Numbered from the stretch's first letter, positions 10,033 to 22,820 are shown. The stretch: DNA of 64,000 nt from Colocasia esculenta (GCA_014218235.1 CM024761.1:88413968-88477967), one strand, 5' to 3'. Numbers and translations: made by a program. Notes: generated from the letters alone by a model not told the origin.

Positions 10033-12641
10033 TCACGCCTGGGTCCACTGCTCGAACAACTGCTCGGTCAGGTCCGCCACTGCTAGGGTCACCTGGGTAA
10101 TGGCGCCCTGGAGTTCAGCAGTCTGCATAAAAGGCAACTTGTGTAAGTTATAAGCAATTCAATTTCATATACATATCATAGTTAGAACTTACCCATGTAG
10201 TAAGGTCGTGCTTTGTAACCTTAGCACGAGCCATGACTGCCGCCAACTGCTCTTGGAGGGAGGCCAATTAGTGATCGGGCACGCTCATTCTCGTGGATGC
10301 ACCCGTGAGGTCGGTACGCTCCACAGCCGCCTGCTCGGCATGCTGCACACAAAAAAAGGCAAGTCAGCACATGCAAAGGTGAAGAAGAGCAAAGGTAAAT
10401 CATTCGTATTTACCAGAATCACCAGGGCCTCACGTGCCTCGGCCATTTGGGCCTCCGTGCTGGCCAACTAAGCACGGAGGGTCTCAATCATGCCATCTTG
10501 AGCATCCTGCACGTGCAGACATTCATGAGTCAAACTTGCATACAGATATAGACAAGGCAAGGTTAGAAGTGCATACCCTGGCTGGCCTCATGAATCCATG
10601 TCGCTGTAAGCCTCCTGGTAATGCTAGAGGTATGTGTGGCTGTCCTCGGCATTGGACTCCACCAAAGTACCCCCACGCTTCCAATCAACATACTGGTTGG
10701 GGAAGCGAAGGCACCAGTCCACCCTCTTAGCCTTCCCCTGTGTCTTTCTGCCGATCCCCCTCAGCTCCGCCTCCTCTAGCCACACCTGGTGCAGTCCCAA
10801 TGTCCTCATGGTGAGCCTCAGGTGGAGAGTCTTGATCTCGTTCAGGAAATGGACCCAAAGGTCCCGCCCTAAATGAGGTTGACCACCCTCCACCCAAGGC
10901 TGGTCCTCATCCGTCATGCCAAGGTAGGGTTGCCACACCACCTGCATTCATGCACACATGATGTCATATGTCACATCCATAAGAAATGCATGAGAGAAAA
11001 AGATCATATTATGTACTAGGAGGGCCAAGAAATCCCAGATGTCGCATCGGAGGGTGTCCAACTATAGGGAGAAGAATTCTGCCATCACCATGGGCAGCCA
11101 CCGCCTGGCGAGAGGAAGTGTGTCCGGTCGCACCTCACTGGCCCTCCCCAGGGGGAAGTAGTAGTAGCTCCACACCTGCACACATGAGCATATTGATTAT
11201 TTGACTAACAAGAGTAATGGAGAAAAAAAATAAGAAAGTTAAAAGGAAAATCATGTACCCGAAGGAAAGAGGCAAACCAGCCCACGGTGTTCTCCCAGCC
11301 GGTGCCGCTGGAGAGGTCAGCAAATATGTATGCTAGGAAGGCTGCACCCCATGCGTAATCCCCAACCCTCTCCAAGTCGGTCAGATCTCTAGAAATCAGC
11401 AATGGATGTCGTCTCCTTTTGTGCTCAGCAGCATCTTTCGCAGAAATAGGACCAGGAACCCCCTCAGGTCCCAGTCTGCCCGCTCCTCGTCCTGGGGGTT
11501 GTGGTCGTACACTGCCCTGGCCATCCCCGCCGCTCGCTGCACGAACTCCTGCAATAACTCCTCACCTAACTGCCTCGCCCCCCCCAGTCCCAGGCTCTCC
11601 AACAACTCCACTTGGTCGACCATCCTCTGGTCGCCGAGGTCTTCTGTACCCACTGGCTCCAATCCCAACAGGTCCTATCCAAACTCAATGTAGTCTGCGT
11701 ACGTCACTCCCATCACCACCTCCCCATCCACCTAGAGGCCGGTGATCCTCGCCACATTCTCTAGGGTCGACACCATGTACCCCCAGGGCATTAGAAAGGC
11801 CATACTCATCCGATCCCATCTCTCCCTCAAAGCATGGACGAGGGGGTTGTCCATGTAGAAAGGGTCGATTTCCAATATTGGCCCAAACCCCATGCCCCTC
11901 ACTCGCTCCCTTTGGAAGTTGGGGAGCCCTCTATACGCCACAATCACTAGCGGCTAGTGGATCTGGAGCCTCATGATCCCATGCAACCAAAAAGACCAAG
12001 TTAGCACAAGTCTGGCATAGATAAACCAACTAAAACTGGCCAAAATAGGGACAAATTCCAGCCCTCGGATGGCCCAGTTGAATCGCGACCGGTTCAGAGG
12101 TCACGATTCAACTTTGAATCTCGATGGTTTAAGTTGTCGCAATTCGACTTTTGAACTGTGATGACTGAAACTGTCGCGATTCTTGTCCTCTTCTTCTCTG
12201 GCTCTGATGCCCACCTCCTCCTTCTCCCCTTTGCACAAAACATGGTGTAGTGTTAGGGCACTTACCGTGTCACCACATGGAGGTGCTTCCCAGCCTTGGC
12301 GGCCTCGCCGGAGCCTCCCCATTGGCGCCCCTGCCGTCGCTTCCCCTTCTTCCTCTGCCGTAGCAAGAGCCTCCTCCTCCTCCACTGCTACCGACACTTC
12401 CTCTTCCACTACCATCAGTTCTTTCACCACGAGACTCGCCGTAGTAGTCGGGGTCTCCCCTACCTCCGCCCCTATCTGTGTTGATGATGCTTCTTCCTTC
12501 ATTGAGGTCGCCTCCCCTCGCCGACATTTGGAGGCGATGAGCTTCGTCATTTTTGGGCTTGAGAGAAGGGAGAGCTCGAGAGCTTCCATTGCCAAAAGGA
12601 TTGAACGTAAGGGCTCTCGAGTGTTTTGTAGACGCATTTGA
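10033..12641 (-). CDS. Multi-exon plant mobile domain gene with coiled-coil tail (probable pseudogene)
   Basis: Minus-strand exon model by eye: 12641-12266 (acidic, low complexity; donor ACG|GTAAGT), 11962-11259, 11175-11017, 10941-10577, 10506-10414, 10342-10193 and 10122-10033. All introns have GT..AG ends. PMD hallmarks in order: LRERWDRMSMAFLMPWGY with STLENVARITGL (about 11845-11735), LERVGDYAWGAAFLAYIFADL (about 11380-11315), WSYYYFPLGRA then LPLARRWLP (exon 3), VVWQPYLGM and LTMRTLGLHQVW (exon 4). The last three exons are Ala/Glu/Gln-rich and look coiled-coil. Stops in exon 2 (near 11948 and 11732), exon 4 (10624), exon 5 and exon 6, plus one phase mismatch, suggest inactivation. It differs in sequence and exon layout from the PMD copies in the flanking repeats. 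Confidence 0.6.
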
Positions 12642-13059
12642 ACTTCATTGAAATGCGATGGGTTCAAGCTTCGTGCATTTGGAAGGCTTAATTGATACAT
12701 GATGGATCTTGTGGTTGCGATTCATAAATGCCATCATTACCCTAGCTCTGAGTTTGAGGCGCGAATTTTGAATTTTGAGGTACGATTTAAAGCGTGATGG
12801 GGTAAGTGGTCACCTTTCTTGTAATGCGTGACATCTTTAGTGGTCGCGTATTAGGAGATGAAGTGCGACACCTGTGTCCGTCACGGTTTTAGAAATACAC
12901 CCGAGGCCTATATTTTGAGGCTGAATCTCATTGTTTGGAGGACATAATCATTGAACACATGAATTTTGGCAAAAATAAAGGTTGATATTTATTTCTTATG
13001 GAGGCCACACCTTAGGCCAGAGTTTTTTAAGCTCTCTTACATAATTCATCGAGTCATTT

Positions 13060-14465
13060 TCAACTTCCTCTACATTTGGACCAATCGCCTATAGGCGCAT
13101 ATTTTCTAGAGTGCTTTGATTGTGTCTGCCTCTTCTCCATCACCGTTGGTTCTAAGTTCCCTCTTCTTGATCGGAGGAAGGTGTGACGGCCCCTTGAAGT
13201 TGCACCTAGGGAGGCCGAGTTGAGAGTGGCAACTGTGTGCGTTGTAGAGCACGAACTCATTTGTCTAATGAGCCGGAGTTCCATAGCAGGTGCTAGCCTT
13301 GTCCACACGTCCTTTGCTTGAAGTGGCTTTAGAACACAAGTGAACGCATTTTGTGGCATGCTTCAGAGGTGGTCACGCCAATCCGCCAGTGTCTTGAGCT
13401 GAGGACCGCAGTTAGCAACTCGCCCTTCTAAGCCCACCAAGCTATCCATGTGTCGGAGAGGGCTCTTGAAGAGCATGTTGCCTCGTTGTTCACATCAAAC
13501 TTAAAGTGCAAATCAACCCGACATGTGAATAATAGCATAGATGCATAGGGAGGCTTACCCAAGCTCGCTACTGTGAGTCCAGTGTAGAAATAGGCTAGCA
13601 CCACTGGTCCTAATCTTATTGCACTCTGTTGTTCCCCTTCAAGCACATGTCCACGGATGGAAAGAGGAGTGCTCTCTCTAGGCATATGGCAAAGCCTTTC
13701 ATCACTCTCTCGAGCTTATCGTCATCTTCCACCTTTGGCAACTCCTTGATCGTTCAAGCCACTAGTTTTTCAAGTTGACTCCTTTCACGGCATAGACATC
13801 TTGGGCTGCCTTTCCGCTTCCCATGAAGTTTCCAAGTACCTCCCTGCTTGTAATTCCCCTCGGCATGATCGCCATGTCATCTTCGTCTCCTCTCTTCATC
13901 CTCTTCAAACCTAATAAGAGCTCAACTTTTTCCAATAGGATGGTGGCTTCAAAGGTTTCGAAAAGAAAAGTGTCGGTTTGTGGATGCCACAGTTCAACTA
14001 GATCCCCCATAGCCGCCCAATCTAGATGGATTTCATGGTAGCGTTTGGCATGGACAGCTAGGTTTTTAATACCCCACTTGGAGAGGATGGCTTTCATGTC
14101 AAGGCTTATGAAGGAGGTTAATTTTTGGAGCCAAGGCAATCTCATGTATCTTCTAATGCCTGGGGAAAGTGGGTAATCCTATGGGTTTGATAATGGGTCG
14201 TGAGGGTGGCGCATGCATGGGGTGATCATTGGAGTATGGAGGATGGGTCGGCCATGAAGGGTTGAAAGAAAAAGAAAAGGAAAATATATATATAGAGAGA
14301 GAGAGCAAGAGAGGAGAAGATCAAGAACATTAAGAACTAGTTAAAATTCAATGCACAATAAAATTAACTTACCAAGTTTGCTTAAATCAGTCTGCAAATA
14401 TGTCCATCCACCTTGTACAACCTCAGAAAATCTTCAACTCTTTGTCTCTTGGAGGGGGAGCATCA
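13060..14465 (-). pseudogene. Plant mobile domain (PMD) gene b, two exons, broken
   Basis: Counterpart of gene a. Exon 1 starts near 14460 (GCCATGG) and ends at donor TTG|GTAAGT (14373). Exon 2 begins at 14178 after ...CCCATAG and reads DYPLSPGIRRYMRLPWLQK. The PMD signature LVELWHPQTDTFLF...ATILLEKVELLLGL is at about 14020-13920. The frame is broken by a small indel in exon 1, a stop near 13760-13755 at the same codon as in gene a (TGA here, TAG there), a deletion around 13660-13640 that removes part of the middle domain, and a TGA near 13365. It ends near 13055-13060 with a Glu/Asn-rich tail like gene a. Confidence 0.65.
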
Positions 14466-14829
14466 CCATGGCCCATGGCTCTTCACTTCAATCTCCCTCT
14501 CTTCTTCTTCTCCCATGGCGAATGCTTGGTTCTTAAGCTTTGGACAGTGTCAAATGTTTGGGGAGAGCAAGAAGAAGGGGTGTTTTAAAGCCCCATGGTC
14601 GTGCAAGCCCAGAGGACAAGTCCTAAACCCATTAAAACCATGAAATAGGTAAGTAAATTTGGCCTCGGGTGGAACTTGTAACATTGATGAAATTCACGAT
14701 GAACACATACGTCGTGATTCATGAGCTTCACTCTGACTCCTATTCTGATTGTTGAAGGTGATGTGCGGCTGACAAAGTCATCGTGATTCAAGTAACTGTA
14801 CACGACCAGTCAACATGTCACGATTTTCA

Positions 14830-16950
14830 ATCAACATTATTTCAATATTTGTGCTTTATATCTATGCTTATCATTGATGATTAGTCTTTGAGCGCAAGTT
14901 TGGATATGCGTCTCCCACCATAAGCTTAATGTTCATTCTTCGAAAATCTGTGGTATCACCCTTCGCTACATTTATACTATATAGTATACTTTATTAGAGC
15001 ATATCAAGGACCTTGAGGTTATGATGAATCTGAAGTTTGAGTTCCCCTTCACTATAAAAAATATTGATAATTTCAAAAAATTCTTAGACATGAGGATAGG
15101 CCATTACGCTTAGAAAGGACAGACCAACGCCTGGAAAACTTGGTGTCCTGACTTAACTCAGCTTCGTAACAATATTATCCTTGATTAATTTATATTTTTA
15201 TTTATTTTAATCTTTTTCTTTTAGCCCAGCATGCATCATGTAGGACTTTGAGCTCATTGTTGGAAAATTACTCTCGTGCTTAATTGAGGAGAGCCACTTA
15301 TTCCTAATTCGAATTAACATGAAATATTCCATTCCGAGTCAAGCACTCAGTTCATCTTGTCGATGTTTGTAGACTGTCTTTTGAGAAACCCCTTGTTCTG
15401 GATTCCTATATCAGTTCATCTATTTTTCCCATAGATCCACCTTGGCTGCAGTACGTCCACAAGCTGGTAAATGCTCTTTAATGGTAAAACCTATCAGATT
15501 TTGTCCATAGGTATTTTCCCTACACTGGAAGTTGATCTCTCTCCCTTCGTGCCTACGTGCACACCCCTTCCTTTCGTCCAAACAATTGGGTTATCTCCTG
15601 AGGCTTTCTATAAGCTGCTTCATTTTGAGCTGAAGAACCACTCCTATCATATGTTGTTGAAGGCGTGTCTTATCACACCTTGGCATCTAATTTTCAGTCA
15701 TTCCACTTCACTCCACAAAATTCATCTCATTCCATTTCTTTCATTTCATGTCCTTATGCTCCACTTCCCTGTAAAATAGACGCCAATGTGAGGCAGCTAT
15801 AGACACGCCAAATTTGACAACATATTAAGTAAATTTCATGTTATAATGCAATGCCTCAAAGTGGCTCTCCTCAACTAACCATTTGAGTGATTTTCCTATT
15901 TTTTGGATTTTTATAGAATTTTTAGGGGTTTTTCTGGTGTGCTATTGGGGTCTTAAATGAATAATTGATTCGCGACGGGCTAGTGGTCATGTTTCATACA
16001 TCGATTGATCAAGGATGAATCGATTAAACATCGATTGCTAAGGTCAATTGATTGGGTTCATCGATTGGTGAAATCCACGTCAGATCCCTCCGTCGTGTAT
16101 TCGTATATCGATTGGTAGAGACAATCGATTGGGCTTACATGGATTGCTAATATACGCATCAGTTCACTACGTCGCATTTCATGCAATCGATTGTATTGTG
16201 GGGAACAATCGATTGAGTTAACATCGATTTTTGAACACTTATCCGTGACGGTACTAGTCGTCGCTTTTCTCTTTTCCGATTGAAGCTTGTTTTAATTGAT
16301 TGACTCTCTATCAATTCGGCTTACATCGATTGTTGAACACTGATTCACGACGGTACACATCATCGTGTTTCTTTGTTCCAATTGGTGTTGGTTCCGATAA
16401 AGCTGGTATCGATTGAAGGTATGAATATCTATTGGTAAGAAACACGACTAGTAAAGTCGACGTGAGTATTGGATTCCCATTCTTTTTCTGATTGATGTTA
16501 TCATAAACACGTCTAGTCAAGTCGTCATGAATAAGAGATTATATATTGATTTTTTGGCAATTTTATGAATGGTTTTTAGAAAGTGTTTGTTGCTAAATAT
16601 AAATGTCCACTCAAGTGGTCACATTTTTTACCTTCCTTTATTCATAAGATCGATTTCCAATGTAAGATCGATTCCCAGTATAAGATCAATTCTTTCTAAA
16701 AGTGTGACACGTCATGTCGTTGCGATTCAAACTTTCCATTTATCAAATTCGGAAAGAATTTGACTAATATTGGAACTTTTCAAAAGTGTGACGACCCATG
16801 GGGTCGGAATTTACACTTGCTATATTTCAACTTAGTCAAAGTAGGGAAAGAGCCAATCGAAGTATGCAATGCTTTTAAACGTGACAGTTTGATCGGACGC
16901 GTTTCATTTTTAAAAGCGACCATTGTTTTCTTCACGATTCACAATTTTAC
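14830..16950. other. Non-coding body of direct repeat copy 2
   Basis: Parallel to 7200-9200. No gene. ATCGATTG word array at 15995-16450 with interspersed GTGACGGTAC, GTCGTCATG and CACGAC words. Confidence 0.6.
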
Positions 16951-16952
16951 CC

Positions 16953-16961
16953 CTATAAAAG
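16953..16961 (+). promoter_or_regulatory. TATA box in direct repeat copy 2
   Basis: CCCCTATAAAAGGACCCC, conserved with copy 1 (9221). Confidence 0.6.
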
Positions 16962-17705
16962 GACCCCTGTGGCCATATTTTTAAGGAAGGAATCCAAGTC
17001 ATAGAGGTGAAGCCCTGTTGTGTTCCAGAGCCTTCATACTTCAATGTTTGAAGAGAAGAACTCCCTCAAGTGTGCTTGAAGCGTTCTTCAAGTGGAAAGG
17101 TAGTGTTGTCGGCTTCCAAGCGTCATCCAAGCGTGGAGGATGAGACATCTTTCTCATCTTCAACCTTTGTTGCACTAGGAGCTTCCTCAGACTTTTTTTC
17201 TTCTTCTTCCTCTTGCTTTCAAGTTTATTTTTTTAGTGTATGCATCTCACAATCACAGTAGTTCCTACTTCACACGCTTCATTCATCTCACACCCATATT
17301 CTTAGGGGTTTTAAACACCACCACAAGGTGTGTTCAAGCCCATGCAAGTTTTCTTTCTAGTTCTTTTAGATTTGATACTACACAACTTATTCTAATATTT
17401 CTTTCACTTGTTTATTTGTGTCTTTCTTGCAAGGTAACCAAGAGTTAAACTCTTCTTCGCCGGCTAGCCAGTTGGAGAAGTAAGAGTCAACCCACCAATT
17501 AACTCTCACGATTCTCGAGTGAAGGTACCGTCCTTTGCTCTCTCCTTCGGCACCCACGTGTACCTGGCAATCAGACTCCATCTCTTGTGCACACAAGCCC
17601 TCTCTCCCTTTCTTTTCTTTCTTTTTCCATATTCACTTCATTTTCTATTGCTTCACACCCCTTAAAATAATCCTTTTTTAATTACTCTCTGTGGCGTTTT
17701 GAAGC

Positions 17706-18880
17706 ATGTTCACACTACGGTGATCTTTGACTTTAAGGGAACATGTTCTACTAGCAGACTTGCAGCAAATGCAAATGAAATAAAAGAATATGTAGCTCCA
17801 GTATTAATAAGAGTGAAAGCAGGTTGAGAATAAATAAAGATGGTACCTTACACCAAGCCCCCTTCCTCATGGATATCTGTTTCCAAAACTACATTAAGGC
17901 GTCTCTGACGCTGGGGTACATTATGTGCTCTCCCAAGATAGTCTTTCAACATGGGACATCGAGTATGCAGTGATCACGACCACCACATCTTAGGCAGGCT
18001 CCAAGCTTCTTCCAGCACTCCCTAGCTCAGTGTCCAGGCTTGTCACAAAAATGACAGTTCTCCACTAACTATCTTCCCTCCACTTTGATCTTCTTTTCTA
18101 TACCATAGTATTTTCCAGTATTTGGCCTTTTGTTGTTGTTGTTATTGTTATGGTTGTTGTTGTTGTTGTGGAGGAAGGTTCTCGCTGTGTTGGCCACTCC
18201 TCTCTTTGCAATGACTGGCTTAGCTGCCTCCTTGCCCCTCAAGCCTTCCACCTTAGCCATTGTGTCTTCCACCAGTAGAGCTTGTTGAACCATCTCCGCA
18301 TAAGTACGGATGTTGAGTGGTCCTAGCCTTTCAATGAATACGAGCCTAAGCTCATCCATGAACCGATTAACCTTCAATTTTTTGTGTCCACCAGATGTGG
18401 GGCATACTGTGCAAAACTAGTGAACTGAGCTTCATACTCAGCCACAGACATTCCTCTTTGCTTCAGCTCGGTAAAGTCGACTGGCTTCTTTTCTTGCACC
18501 CTTTTGGAGAAGTATTTTCCCCAGAATATCTCTAGGAACTCTTCCAATTCTATTTCAACAAATTTAGGTAGATGGGCCAATGTGGCCTTCCACTAAGATC
18601 TGGCATCCTTGTTAGGTTGGAAAGTAGCCAGAAACACCTTCTTCCTCTCAGTGCATTGCATTACTTGGAAAATTCTTTCCATTTTCTCTAGCCAATATTT
18701 CGCTTCATCTGGGTCAGGGCATCTAGAGAAATGGAGTGGATTCAAACTCCTAAAGTTGTGATGTAAATTGCGAGCTCCATTCCTAGCTCTAGCTTGATTC
18801 CCAACTTGTGTTACATTTTGCAATGCTTGTGTTAGTCCTGCCACAGTCTCTTGCATTGCTTCCCACTGGTTACGGGCCAT
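17706..18880 (-). pseudogene. gag: E0 gypsy gag and protease N-terminus
   Basis: Read leftward from ATG at 18880 (MARNQWEAMQETVAGL). The Retrotrans_gag core includes FSRCPDPDEAKYWLEKMERI, then GMSVAEYEAQFTSFAQYAP (about 18450-18395). A poly-Asn run follows (18165-18120), then two zinc knuckles near 18060-17955 (CHFCDKPGH..ARECW; CLRCGGRDH). The last part reads NTGATYSFIS (about 17800-17770), the aspartic-protease active-site region with D changed to N. A TGG-to-TAG stop at 18593 and a frameshift near 18375 break it. It is cut at 17705 by the 5-kb repeat unit. Confidence 0.75.
18120..18165 (-). repeat. Trinucleotide run encoding poly-Asn in E0 gag
   Basis: A TTG-rich trinucleotide run on the plus strand gives a run of about 14 Asn codons, interrupted once by His, between the gag core and the zinc knuckle. 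Confidence 0.7.
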
Positions 18881-19097
18881 TTCTAAGGAATTTATGAAGT
18901 TCCTGAGAAAAGGACAGCAACCAATTAATATTTCTAGATATATCATAAAGGTTGATGGGTATGGGTACTTTTTCATAAAACTAGTATATTCTCAGTCTCT
19001 ATCCATTCTCTACAGACACTATATGTAATTTCCAAGACCTAAGTTACATTGGTATCTCTTAATCCTGAGACATATAAGTCCTATTTTTGTTTCCTAG

Positions 19098-19109
19098 GCT
19101 TTGATACAA
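19098..19109 (-). other. Primer-binding site of E0
   Basis: The minus reading TGTATCAAAGCC is two or three changes from the tRNA-iMet complement TGGTATCAGAGC. It sits a few bases inside the LTR end at 19116. Confidence 0.6.
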
Positions 19110-19115
19110 CAAAAC

Positions 19116-19921
19116 TATCACGTCCGAAAATTACGGAGTGAAATATTAGATTAAATCGATATTCTAAGATGTGAGCAGTCGAAAAATAAGTCTCTAACTA
19201 GCGAGCATTAGATTTGCATCAACGTAAAAATATAAGGGCCCATAGAATGAACACAACTAAGCATTTATTCCATTCTCATCAATGTTAAATACATATGTAT
19301 GGACTTCATATTATAATGACTTAAGAAGGAAAATTTACATGAGATTATACTTCCTCACTACCTACTACATCAATCTAACTCTCAAATTAAACTTATGGTA
19401 TACACTATGGTTGGAACACGCTCTTCACTCAGACGCATTCCCATCCATGTTCTGGCCTTCATCATCCACCTCAATGTCACCTAAGATGTTAAGAAGCAGA
19501 GAATGAGCAAACTAGCCCAGTAGGATTTATATCTCAATGTGCAGACAATGATATAAATGATTAACAATTTAAGAACTAGGTAGGCATGATTAACAAGATA
19601 TGCATGTATGATAAATCCAAGTAAACATGATATGTGAGCAAGATAGTTCGAACAAGAGTAATTGAACAAGAGCAAGAACGAGGTAAAAACTAAGAACTAG
19701 CACTAGAGTAGTATTTCCAAACACGTATGATATCAGTTATTTGCAAGAACGCAGGATGGCCATATCACGCAAACAAGCGAGCACGCACGAGCAAGAACTT
19801 TTAACATGTAACAGTAATCAGGCATGATACCATAATGTGCGCTAATGTTCTATGCTACTTTGGAATGCACACTAGGACACATGTATGTGGTTATTGTATC
19901 TAGCATTAAACACGCAAGTAA
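19116..19921 (-). mobile_element. E0 5' LTR, partial, interrupted by E1
   Basis: On the minus strand the LTR ends ...TTTTCGGACGTGATA next to the primer-binding site. In plus orientation it starts TATCACGTCCGAAAATTACG. It runs unbroken to 19921, where E1 begins with TGTAGTACCC. The rest should resume beyond the window, after the 3' end of E1. No gene inside. Confidence 0.6.
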
Positions 19922-21865
19922 TGTAGTACCCTAAATCTCTTGTTTGGTTATTTTTATTTTCGAATTATGTGAGTTATCCAATTTTTTGTGTTGGATTGTG
20001 AATTTGTATAATCTTGACATTACAGTTCACTGCCGTTTACTAAAGTAGATGACAACATTGAGTGCCATTTACTTACTGTAGACGACAGAGTTTTGTGTCA
20101 TTTATCCTAAAATATTTAGTTTTTCATTCTGGCAGGTTAACGACAAGATCAAATGTCGTTTATTCCATGGTAAACGACAACCTATGTTGACGTTAACCTG
20201 ACTTGCTAGCTTTCGCAACTGCCATTCCGGAGCAAAATAATTAGCCTTTTTCTTGATGTTTATCCCACAGATCGGGATGTTTTCAGTTCAAGGGTCAGGA
20301 TTAGAGTTTGGTAAACCATAGGAGGCCGTTATAAGACTCTGATTTGGCTCTTAGGAAGGGGTTTTTTGTTGGTTTGGGTGGAGAGAAAGAGGGCTGAAAG
20401 AAGGGTTGTTGTGTGGTGAATCTAGGCAAATTGAGGTGAGCAAAGCATGGTGGTGACTTAGGGGATCGTGCTCAGAAGGACCACTAACCGAGGGCATCGT
20501 TCTAAAGGTCGGATCAAGCGGACGAAGGCAACGAAGAGGACTACCTTGTTGCCAAGGCGAGCGTCTTCAACTTTTTATTCGCTTCTCCAAAAGGAGTGTT
20601 TGAGGCAAGTAACATGGGGGAACAGTTTACGATCTTAGACTCTACAGATCTACTATTTTTACTTGTATTTAAACCCATGAATAAGATAGTAGTAAGGGGT
20701 TAAAGTTCTGTCGTTTCATATGAGTTTTATGGGTTTTCTGACCGCATGAACTTAACCTCAATCTCGACTGTCGTTTATTTCATATAAACGATTAATTGCT
20801 GGACGTCTATATGTATTAACGACACTATGTGCCACCCTCGACTGATCTTAACAACAATGTAGACTGCCGTTAACCTTTGTAAATGGCAACCTACATTATC
20901 GTTAAGTTCATTTGTGCAATTTTTCCTGCAGACCTATTTAAATGCTTATAAATCGTAGTTGATGGTTGTACAGGGTTCTATTATACTTTGTTTTGTGTAA
21001 ATAAGTACAATTATACTATAGAAATGACATAATAGTGTTAGTTGGCCTATACATGTTGACTTATTGTAGGACTTTGACAATGTAAGAAGAAGGGAAAGGA
21101 ATGAGTGTTTGATCCATGTTTTGAATTCCTTACTACTATTAGTTGACAGACATTGATCCTTCATGCTCAACTTTTTGCACAGTAAAATGTAAGTTTTACT
21201 TAACTTTGTATTCATGCTAATTGATCCAATTTAAGGATAAATAATCATAGGAAATGATATTGGATTAAGAAAAATATGAAATTTTGTATGAATAATGCAT
21301 ATCTAGGAAGATATTACTGGAAAAATTTTAGAGACTTCTGTGTACTGTGTTTGTTGCTATAATTTTCTAAACATACTAAGGAATACATAGAAATTGTTAA
21401 ATAAAAAAAAGAGTACATGAATTTTGAATTTTGATCTAAATGATAACTATAGTATAGATCACAGATTTACAGTGGAGGTGATGATTGCAGAAATAATGGT
21501 AATGTGTTGCATGGGTATATGTGATTGTCTTATTAAATGAAATTAGTACATATGCATAATTGTGTGAAAAGCATGTTAGAGCACATATTTACATATCAAA
21601 TTGCATGAATGCATGCCATGAGATTTCTAGAATAATATGGCCAATAAGACATTGCTATTATAGAGATTCCTACATGGAACTACAACATAGAATGCCCCTA
21701 TAGTTATGGTTCATCTACATGAAATTGACTACATGAATCCTTGGGGAACGGATTGAAATCCTAGAGGTAGACATGTTCTACTGGTAATGGTGGGGAGGAC
21801 TTCCCCCGGTATTGTGCAATGACCAAGACTTACTCACTGCTTTGCCTAGGTGATAAGTGAATGCT

Positions 21866-21870
21866 ACATG
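21866..21870. repeat. Target-site duplication ACATG, left copy
   Basis: ACATG here and at 25947-25951 flank the solo LTR. Joining the flanks restores the sequence seen in the uninterrupted E2 LTR near 54705-54725. Confidence 0.8.
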
Positions 21871-22375
21871 TGTTAGACCCCGAATTTTTATTCTTTTATA
21901 TGGTGTGTTGGGTATTCACTTGTTGTATGCATAGCATATGTAGTTCCTTGTGTCTACTATAAGTTTTATACTTCTCTTGAGCATATGCATGTATATATAT
22001 ATACATATATATATATATATGATAATTCATGTGGAATTGAGCAATTAGCTAAAATTGAGGTGTATTATGAATACTAAGAATCTTGAGACTTAGAATACTT
22101 GAATAATACTATGCATGTTATGCATGTACTATCTAAGTATTGAAGAATATCCTATACCACCTATTCATGGATATTGTGTGTGAATATATGAAGTACAGTA
22201 CATATAATACATGTATGCATATAATGTATGTTATCTTACGCATGCGATATCTGCCTATCTAATTTTGTAAGGCCCTCGAATTGTCCTTTTATTTTGTTGT
22301 GTGTGTGTGTGGAATCGTGCTTGTGTGTAAATACCATGCATGCATCTGTAGAGGGTGTAAGGCCCCCGAATTTTG
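21871..22375 (+). repeat. Triplicated LTR-start motif
   Basis: The LTR start recurs at 21871 (TGTTAGACCCCGAATTTT), 22266 (TGTAAGGCCCTCGAATTG) and 22356 (TGTAAGGCCCCCGAATTT). Similar downstream sequence follows each (..GTTGTGTG..ATTCATGCTTGTG..). The third is preceded by GTAGAGGG, which resembles the end of the E4 polypurine tract (GAAGAGGG|TGTAAGG). Confidence 0.6.
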
Positions 22376-22820
22376 TTGCTTTAATTATGTTGTGTGAATT
22401 CATGCTTGTGAATGCATGTATGTAAATATCTACGTACGTATTAGCTAGTTATACTTATGTGCGCATGTGTATAATTAGATTATAAATATTGTATGTTTGC
22501 ATGTGTGGTAGTGTTTACATCATATCATATACATATTGCATGTATATACATACATCGTACGCATGGATTTTCTGCATGTTTTGAGCTCTGGCCGAAGAGC
22601 AGTTGGCGTCAACATGGTGGACGTCCATGATAGTCAACGTCAACATCGTTGGACGTTAATACTTAAATAAATGGCCATGTATGTGGACGTTAACATCACT
22701 GAATCTCAGTGCGCTGCAGACCCCATAATTTCGGAAGAAGCAAGCTCAGCCATTGGGGAGATGTCTCCAATGGCTCTGAGCCCTTCACATCACCTTCTGC
22801 GTGAGACAAGAGGTCTCTCT

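Larger units (their letters stand above)
12690..17705 (+). repeat. 5-kb direct repeat, copy 2 (LTR-like)
   Basis: Partner of 4950-9962, in the same orientation and order. It ends ...GTGGCGTTTTGAAGCA at 17705. The next base starts protease-coding sequence of element E0, so 17705/17706 is a real insertion junction and supports this being the end of a mobile unit. Divergence from copy 1 is substantial, with many substitutions and small indels. Confidence 0.7.

Noticed and set aside
12270..12527. Gly-rich 85-codon reading frame on the minus strand
   Set aside because: It overlaps the acidic first exon of the PMD gene in another frame; only the 12700-12101 frame meets the splice donor in phase.
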